A stretch of DNA of 64,000 bases from G965215045 sp965215045 (GTDB taxonomy: Bacteria; Pseudomonadota; Gammaproteobacteria; JABABF01), in assembly GCA_965215045.1 (NCBI GenBank), contig OZ244031.1:2018958-2082957 (forward strand). The letters are read 5' to 3'. Of this stretch, positions 59,070 to 64,000 are shown in pieces. Position numbers and translations under genes: made by a program. The notes beneath the pieces were generated by a model, which made no database searches, had not been told where the DNA came from, and saw only the letters and a list, made by a program, of their open reading frames with translations. The first letter of the stretch is position 1; each line of letters starts with the position of its first letter.

Positions 59070-60290
59070 ATGCGCTTGCGGGCTGCCGCGCTGATCGGCA
59101 CACGCTTCGGTGGCGGCCTGTTTGCGCCCCTGTTACCGGTCTCTGGCATCGCCCTGGGGGTGGCACTGCTGATCGCCTCCCTGTCGCTGATGAACGGTTT
59201 CGAAAGTGCTTTCCGGGAGCGCATCCTGGGCCTGACGCCCCACCTCTTGGTCTATCCCCGGGAGGGCGGGCAATTTGAGGCCATGGAAACGGCACTGCGA
59301 CGTTATGCCGGGGACACGGAAGCCATCGAATCCCTGGGACTTTTTGTGCAGTTGGAAGGCGCGGTGCGTTTTTCCGGCAGCAACCGGCCGGCAATCCTGC
59401 ACGGCATCGACCCGGCGGAGCAGACAGACGCCAGGCTGCTGGCCGCCTACCTGCCACAGGACACGCCCCCGGAGACACTGCGTCCCGGGGAAATTTTGCC
59501 GGGCAGCATCCTGGCCCGGGGACTGGGAGTGACGGCGGGGCAATCGCTGGCTGTCCTGTTTCCGGGGCCGGGGGGTGCGGGTTCGCGCCTGCAAAGCGCG
59601 CGTTTCCGGGTGCGCGCCATTTTTGACAGCGGCACCGAGCTGGACCGCGGGCTGGTATTCACACACCGGGAGACGGCACTGCAATGGGCCGAACGTTTGG
59701 GAGCACCGGTGGCGCTGCGACTGCGTCTCAGCCGGCCGGAATTCGCACCCCGGCTCGCGCGTATCCTGGAAAATACGCTGCCGGTCCCGGTACACACCCG
59801 CAATTGGACCGTGGCGCAGGGCAACCTGTTCGCCGCGGTGCAGATGTCGCGCCGTCTGATCGCCATCCTGATGCTGGCGGTGCTGCTGGTCGCCTCCTTC
59901 AATATCGTCGCGGCACTGCTGCTGATGATCGACCAGCGCCGCGGAGAGATCGCCCTGCTGGGCGTCTTGGGCACCAGCAGGGCGACGCTGCTCTGCGGCA
60001 TCCTGTTGCGGGGACTGCTGCTGGGTTGCAGCGGCGTCCTGCTGGGTCTGCTGGCGGGCGTGTTGCTGTCCCTGGTTCTGGAAGACCTGTTGCGGGGAGT
60101 GCAGACCCTGCTGGGCATCCAGTTGCTCTCCCGGGAGGCATACTTCCTGAATTACCTGCCGGTGGAGATCGTGCCCCAGGACCTGCTGCGCATCGCCCTG
60201 CTGGCGCTGGTACTGTGCCTGGTCGCCGCCCTGTACCCGGCGTGGAGGGCCGCCGGGATTCGTCCACTCCACGCCCTGCGCTGGGAGTAG
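59070..60290 (+). CDS. lolE: Lipoprotein exporter permease LolE
   Basis: A 406-residue second permease of LolCDE, homologous to LolC: N-terminal FAPLLPVSGIALGVALLIASLSLMNGFESAFRERIL, a periplasmic domain, and three C-terminal helices with LLMIDQRRGEIALLGVLGTSRATLL. It follows lolD by eight bases. lolCDE after nqr-apbE-nqrM is also seen in Pseudomonas. Confidence 0.93.
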   Translation: MRLRAAALIGTRFGGGLFAPLLPVSGIALGVALLIASLSLMNGFESAFRERILGLTPHLLVYPREGGQFEAMETALRRYAGDTEAIESLGLFVQLEGAVRFSGSNRPAILHGIDPAEQTDARLLAAYLPQDTPPETLRPGEILPGSILARGLGVTAGQSLAVLFPGPGGAGSRLQSARFRVRAIFDSGTELDRGLVFTHRETALQWAERLGAPVALRLRLSRPEFAPRLARILENTLPVPVHTRNWTVAQGNLFAAVQMSRRLIAILMLAVLLVASFNIVAALLLMIDQRRGEIALLGVLGTSRATLLCGILLRGLLLGCSGVLLGLLAGVLLSLVLEDLLRGVQTLLGIQLLSREAYFLNYLPVEIVPQDLLRIALLALVLCLVAALYPAWRAAGIRPLHALRWE

Positions 60291-60296
60291 GGGGCC

Positions 60297-60463
60297 AAAT
60301 CTGGCAAAACCGGGCACAATCCGATATATTGGGGTGTGCCGAGATGCCACAATTGCACACGGGGGACAAGATGGCCAAAGCAGCTGAATTACACGCAGAG
60401 ACCGCTATGGATTACAAGCTGGCACCGTCTGCGGTCGGTACTCACCTGGAACATATTCCCGGT
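60297..60463 (+). repeat. 167-bp direct repeat, upstream copy (P450 promoter and start)
   Basis: Identical by eye over 167 bases to 60880-61046. Contains a copy of the P450 no. 2 promoter, ribosome site, ATG (60371) and first 31 codons. After the repeat the frame runs 25 nonsense codons through the transposase fragment and stops at 60541, so it encodes a 56-residue decoy. Confidence 0.96.
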
Positions 60464-60879
60464 CGCATACGAGCACCACCGCGGCCCTGTTCCTGGAGCA
60501 TGTTCTGCTGGTGTTCCCGGGGTCTGTGGAGGCGGTGTTGAGCGATAACGGGAGCGAGTTCCAGGGGGCCTTTGACAAGGTGCTGAAGGAGCGGGGGATC
60601 CGGCATTGTGTGACCCGTCCGAAATCCCCGAAGATGAACGCGCACGCGGAGCGTTTCAATCGGACGGTGCAGGAGGAATTCGTGCAGTTTGAGGAGGATT
60701 TGCTGTTCACGGACGTGCCGTTGTTCAACGAGAAATGTCTGGAGTGGCTGCTGCTCTACAACACCGAGCGCCCCCATCACTCCCTGGGCAATCTCAGTCC
60801 GTTGGAGTTCCTGATCCGGGAGCAGGGTCCACCCCCGGATGATGACCCTCCTGAGTCTCATATGTTATGGACTTATACA
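60464..60879 (+). pseudogene. IS transposase (DDE integrase core) fragment
   Basis: The unique 416 bases between the repeats encode the C-terminal half of an IS3/IS481-like transposase, in frame from the breakpoint: SHTSTTAALFLEHVLLVFPG, then SDNGSEF (second catalytic Asp) and NAHAERFNRT (catalytic Glu), ending with NTERPHHSLGNLSPLEFLI. The DNA-binding N-terminus and first Asp are missing, so it is inactive. The frame continues into the downstream repeat with no proper stop of its own. I see no terminal inverted repeats or short target duplication. Confidence 0.9.
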
Positions 60880-61046
60880 AAATCTGGCAAAACCGGGCAC
60901 AATCCGATATATTGGGGTGTGCCGAGATGCCACAATTGCACACGGGGGACAAGATGGCCAAAGCAGCTGAATTACACGCAGAGACCGCTATGGATTACAA
61001 GCTGGCACCGTCTGCGGTCGGTACTCACCTGGAACATATTCCCGGT
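60880..61046 (+). repeat. 167-bp direct repeat, downstream copy
   Basis: Second copy of the repeat, holding the functional promoter and the first 31 codons of P450 no. 2. Offset from the upstream copy is 583 bp. Confidence 0.96.
60884..60913 (+). promoter_or_regulatory. Promoter candidate for P450 no. 2
   Basis: CTGGCA (60884-60889) and TATATT (60908-60913), 18 bases apart, match sigma-70 boxes at 4 and 5 of 6 positions. ATG 60954 is preceded by a GGGGGA ribosome site. The same elements occur 583 bp upstream in the first repeat copy. Confidence 0.45.
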
Positions 61047-62345
61047 TCATCGGGCATCCCGCTGCTGGGAGACTCCTTGAAAATGAGAAAGGATCTGAAG
61101 GGCTTTTTGCAAAACCAGTACCGCCTCTACGGACCGGTCTCTCGCACCCGTTTCGGCCCGCAACACGGACTCCTGCTGCTGGGCCCCGAACTGAGCCAGG
61201 GGGTCTTGCTGGACCGGGAGCGCAACTTTTCCAGCGAGATGGGTTACAAGCGCAGCATGAGCCCGTTTTTCGGCGGCGGCCTGATGTTGCGCGATTTCGA
61301 CGAACACCGCATTCACCGGCGGATCATGCAGACCGCTTTTAAAATTGACACCCTGCGCGGTTATGCACGGGACATGAACGAGCTGCTGGGGGAGGGTATC
61401 CGCTCCTGGCACGGCGTGGAAAACTTCCTCTTTGACGTGGAGATCAAGCAGGTTCTGCTGCGGGTGGCGGCCAAGATTTTTATCGGCGTGGAAACGCGGA
61501 ACACCGGGGAACTGGAGCAGATGAACCAGAATTTCCTCGCTGCCGTGGCCGCCCTGAACAGCCTGCTCCCCTGGGATATTCCCGGCTTGTCTTTTCACCG
61601 CGGCCTGCGCGGGCAGCGCCGTCTCTACCGTCATTTCGAGGCCATGCTGCCGGACAAGCGCACGGAGGAGGGCAATGACATGTTCAGCCACTTTGCCAAG
61701 GAACGCGATGAGAACGGTCAGCTCTACAGTGATGACGACGTGATTCGCCACATCATCTTCCTGATGATGGCCGCACACGATACGACGACCAGCGCACTCT
61801 CCAGCTGCCTGACGGAACTGGTCACGCACCGCGGCTGGCAGGAGCGGTTGCGCAGCGAATGCCTGGCCTACCCGAAGGAGACACTGGAGTATGATGACCT
61901 GGAGCAACTGCCCGACCTGGATTGCTTCATGCACGAGGTACTGCGGGTTCACGGCCCGGTACCGATGATCATGCGGCGCACGGTACGCGACCTGGAACTG
62001 GGAGGGTACGATGTGCCGGCGCACACGATTATCGCCCTGGCACCGACTTTCAGCCATTTCATGGAAGAGTGGTGGACTGAGCCGGGGCAGTTTGACCCGG
62101 AACGTTTCCGTCCCGAGCGCGCCGAACACAAGCGGCACAGTTTCAGTTACATGCCCTTCGGCGGTGGCGCGCACAAGTGCATCGGTCTGAACTTTGCGAT
62201 GATGCAGATCAAATGTTTCCTGTACCAGATTCTGCGTCGTCACCGGATGCGCCTGGCACCCGGGTATGAGCCGCCGGTGCCTTACCAGCACGTGCCTTTT
62301 CCGCACCCGGCCAACCAGTTGCCCCTGGTGCTGGAAGACCTCTGA
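60954..62345 (+). CDS. Cytochrome P450 no. 2
   Basis: A 463-residue heme monooxygenase. I-helix MAAHDTTTS near residue 272, ExxR in EVLRVHG near 327, heme loop PFGGGAHKCIG with ligand C409. No membrane anchor. The start ATG 60954 is chosen for the GGGGGAC ribosome site six bases upstream; an in-frame ATG at 60927 would add nine residues. It is clearly homologous to P450 no. 1 (EHIPGSSGIPLLGD, YGPVSRTRF, AEHKR), so the two share a subfamily. No redox partner is nearby. Its 5' end was duplicated with a transposase fragment between the copies. Substrate unknown. Confidence 0.92.
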   Translation: MAKAAELHAETAMDYKLAPSAVGTHLEHIPGSSGIPLLGDSLKMRKDLKGFLQNQYRLYGPVSRTRFGPQHGLLLLGPELSQGVLLDRERNFSSEMGYKRSMSPFFGGGLMLRDFDEHRIHRRIMQTAFKIDTLRGYARDMNELLGEGIRSWHGVENFLFDVEIKQVLLRVAAKIFIGVETRNTGELEQMNQNFLAAVAALNSLLPWDIPGLSFHRGLRGQRRLYRHFEAMLPDKRTEEGNDMFSHFAKERDENGQLYSDDDVIRHIIFLMMAAHDTTTSALSSCLTELVTHRGWQERLRSECLAYPKETLEYDDLEQLPDLDCFMHEVLRVHGPVPMIMRRTVRDLELGGYDVPAHTIIALAPTFSHFMEEWWTEPGQFDPERFRPERAEHKRHSFSYMPFGGGAHKCIGLNFAMMQIKCFLYQILRRHRMRLAPGYEPPVPYQHVPFPHPANQLPLVLEDL

Positions 62346-62441
62346 ACTGCAGGGCTTGTAACGCACTCACCAGCACCCCCGGGTCCCAAGCCTTTGCCGC
62401 ACTGCCCCGGCCGCCACCCCTGAGAGCCCGGCCCGTTCCCG

Positions 62442-63218
62442 GTGCGCATCATCACTTTCAACGCCAACGGTATTCGCTCCGCCGCCCGCAAGGGTTTTTT
62501 TGACTGGTTGCCCGGTGCCGATGCCGACGTGGTCTGCATCCAGGAGACCCGGGCCGCTGAGGAACAACTTCGAGACCCGGTGTTCCACCCCCAAGGCTAT
62601 CACTGCCGCTATTTCGCAGCCCAGCGCAAGGGCTATGCCGGCACCGCCATCTACTGCCGGCGGGAACCGCCGAAGATGCGCCTGGGCCTGGGCTGGGAAC
62701 CGGCTGACTCCGAGGGACGCTGGCTCGAAGCGGAGTACAAGAAGATTTCCGTGTGCTGCCTGTACATGCCCTCGGGGACTTCCGGTGCCGAGAGACAGGC
62801 GATCAAGTTCCTGTTCCTGGATCGTTTCCTGGAGGACCTGCAGGCCTTTCGCCGGCGCCGGCGCGAGTACATCATCTGTGCCGACTGGAATATCTGTCAC
62901 AAGGAAATCGACTTGGAAAACTGGCGTTCCAACCAGAAGAATTCCGGTTTCCTGCCGGAGGAGCGCGCCTGGGTCGATGCGCTGCTTAACGAGTACGGCT
63001 GGAGCGATGCCTTTCGGCTGGTGAACCCGCATCCCAAACAATACACCTGGTGGTCCAATCGCGGCCGGGCCCGGGAAAAGAATGTCGGCTGGCGCCTGGA
63101 CTACCAGCTGGTCAGTCCGGGCCTGCGAACCCGGGTGCAGGGGGCGGTGATCCACCGGGAATTGAATTTCTCCGACCATGCACCCCTGAGTATGGATTAT
63201 GATATTTCCCTGGACTGA
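62442..63218 (+). CDS. xthA: Exodeoxyribonuclease III-type AP endonuclease
   Basis: A 258-residue exonuclease/endonuclease/phosphatase-family enzyme cutting at abasic sites. Starts GTG 62442 (MRIITFNANGIRSA). Metal and catalytic residues: CIQETR, ADWNICHKEIDLENW, and FSDHAPLSMDYD. Pseudomonas Crc is a close relative, but Crc lacks this catalytic set, so a nuclease is favoured. The 96-base gap before it shows nothing recognisable. Confidence 0.9.
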   Translation: MRIITFNANGIRSAARKGFFDWLPGADADVVCIQETRAAEEQLRDPVFHPQGYHCRYFAAQRKGYAGTAIYCRREPPKMRLGLGWEPADSEGRWLEAEYKKISVCCLYMPSGTSGAERQAIKFLFLDRFLEDLQAFRRRRREYIICADWNICHKEIDLENWRSNQKNSGFLPEERAWVDALLNEYGWSDAFRLVNPHPKQYTWWSNRGRAREKNVGWRLDYQLVSPGLRTRVQGAVIHRELNFSDHAPLSMDYDISLD

Positions 63219-63239
63219 ACCGCAACGAGGTCACCGGAC

Positions 63240-63575
63240 ATGCTGATATCCACCGCATTGGCACAGGGGGCACCGGCCCCGGGAACGGGCGGAGTGATTC
63301 CGCAACTGATTTTCCTCGGGGCACTCTTCCTGCTCTTTTACCTGTTGCTGATCCGTCCGCAACGCAAACGGCAGAAAGAACACTCCGCAATGGTCGCCGC
63401 CCTGGAGAAGGGCGATGAGATCATTACCAGCGGCGGTATCCTGGGCAAGATCACTGCAGTGGACGAACACTACCTGCACCTGCTGGTAGCACCTGGGGTG
63501 GAGATTCACATCCAGAAGGTCTCGGTGCACGCCGTCCTGCCCAGGGACACGCTCAAGAATATTTCTTCCGCCTGA
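63240..63575 (+). CDS. yajC: YajC, Sec translocon accessory subunit
   Basis: A 111-residue membrane protein: one helix (LIFLGALFLLFYLLLIRPQ) with the conserved RPQRKRQKEH and a cytoplasmic domain MVAALEKGDEIITSGGILGKI. YajC normally stands in a tgt-yajC-secD-secF operon; here secD is not next to it and a PLP enzyme gene follows after 15 bases. Start ATG 63240 with a GAGG upstream. Confidence 0.93.
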   Translation: MLISTALAQGAPAPGTGGVIPQLIFLGALFLLFYLLLIRPQRKRQKEHSAMVAALEKGDEIITSGGILGKITAVDEHYLHLLVAPGVEIHIQKVSVHAVLPRDTLKNISSA

Positions 63576-63590
63576 GGAACGCAGGTACCG

Positions 63591-64000
63591 ATGGCGGACC
63601 CGGTGTTGCCGCCCCGGCGCCGGCTGGCCCGTACGCCGACGCCGCTGCTGCCCCTGGAACGTCTGTCGCGGCAGCTGGGAGGACCGCGCCTGTGGGTCAA
63701 GCGCGATGACCTGAGCGGCGGCATCAGCAGCGGCAACAAGCTGCGCAAGCTGGAGTTCATCCTGGAAGAGGCACTGGCGGAGCACTGCGACACCCTGATC
63801 ACCTGCGGCGGCGTGCAATCCAACCACTGTCGTGCCACCGCCGCGGTCGGTGCCCGGTGCGGCCTGGCCGTGCAACTGGTACTGCGTGGAGAAGAACCCG
63901 CGGGTGCCCCGGATGGCAACCTGCTGCTGGCGCGGCTGCTGGGTGCCGAGATTCATTTTCTGCCCGGGGAGGAATACCAGCGGCGTCAGCCGGAACTCAT
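63591..64000 (+). CDS. D-cysteine desulfhydrase / ACC deaminase-like PLP enzyme, 5' part
   Basis: The first ~136 residues of a fold-type II PLP enzyme; the window ends inside the gene. N-terminus LARTPTPLLPLERLS, then LWVKRDDLSGGISSGNKLRKLE with the PLP lysine in SGNKLRK, and CGGVQSNHCRATAAVG. Family members split D-cysteine (DcyD) or 1-aminocyclopropane-1-carboxylate; without the C-terminal half they cannot be told apart. Start ATG 63591. Confidence 0.88.
   Translation, partial: MADPVLPPRRRLARTPTPLLPLERLSRQLGGPRLWVKRDDLSGGISSGNKLRKLEFILEEALAEHCDTLITCGGVQSNHCRATAAVGARCGLAVQLVLRGEEPAGAPDGNLLLARLLGAEIHFLPGEEYQRRQPEL

Noticed and set aside
60511..61080. 189-codon transposase gene
   Set aside because: The frame runs out of the transposase into the duplicated P450 promoter; the N-terminus and first catalytic Asp are missing. 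It is a fragment.
62442..63218. Crc catabolite repression protein
   Set aside because: Length and fold fit Crc, but the catalytic residues of an exonuclease III are all present, so a nuclease is the better call.

Overview
The window reads as a chromosomal segment of a GC-rich gammaproteobacterium in or near the Pseudomonadales/Cellvibrionales. The evidence is gene order, recalled from Pseudomonas and not searched. Three blocks match that lineage: gyrA-serC-pheA-hisC-tyrA-aroA-cmk-rpsA-ihfB; rluC-sppA-yceD-rpmF-plsX-fabD-fabG-acpP-fabF-mltG-tmk-holB; and csiV-mfd-gap-nqrABCDEF-apbE-nqrM-lolCDE. The Na+-pumping NADH dehydrogenase, two P450s and a P450-linked acyl-CoA ligase suggest a marine or salt-adapted heterotroph. 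The two sulfotransferases and the GH84 glycosidase leave room for a host- or glycan-associated lifestyle. No rRNA, tRNA or CRISPR array was seen.

Layout. 1-5.5 kb: 3' part of alaS, a gamma-carbonic anhydrase-like protein, and an acyl-CoA synthetase coupled to cytochrome P450 no. 1. 5.5-7.7 kb, minus strand: corB-type CBS protein and ypjD. 7.8-19 kb: gyrA, then serine and aromatic amino acid synthesis, cmk, rpsA and ihfB. 19-29.4 kb: pseudouridine synthase, S49 protease, yceD, L32, the fatty acid synthesis cluster, mltG, tmk and holB, packed with ATGA/GTGA stop-start overlaps. 29.4-34.7 kb: an accessory stretch with a GH84 glycosidase coupled to holB, a luciferase-like oxidoreductase, a TIM-barrel isomerase, a dienelactone hydrolase, tatD, a universal stress protein and a small exported protein. 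34.8-40.4 kb: topA, then a tandem array of sulfotransferase genes with eroded ends. 40.4-60.3 kb: mscS, csiV, gspAB, mfd, gap, the nqr cluster with its flavin and iron maturation factors, and the LolCDE lipoprotein exporter. 60.3-64 kb: a broken transposase inside a duplicated P450 promoter/start region, P450 no. 2, xthA, yajC and the 5' part of a D-cysteine desulfhydrase-like gene.

The most unusual property is repeat-driven remodelling at gene ends. Four genes (carbonic anhydrase, aroA, a 107-residue conserved protein, P450 no. 2) have their 5' end duplicated just upstream of themselves. The offsets are 41, 119, 109 and 583 bp, none divisible by three, so each upstream copy is a short decoy reading frame. 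Three proteins have termini built from tandem repeats: MltG (six 14-15-residue Arg-rich units), HolB (26-residue acidic units) and the GyrA tail (repeats that appear to push the acidic tail out of frame). The apbE-nqrM gap holds 58-bp repeats. Sulfotransferase tail sequence recurs at three junctions and extends into the last codons of topA.
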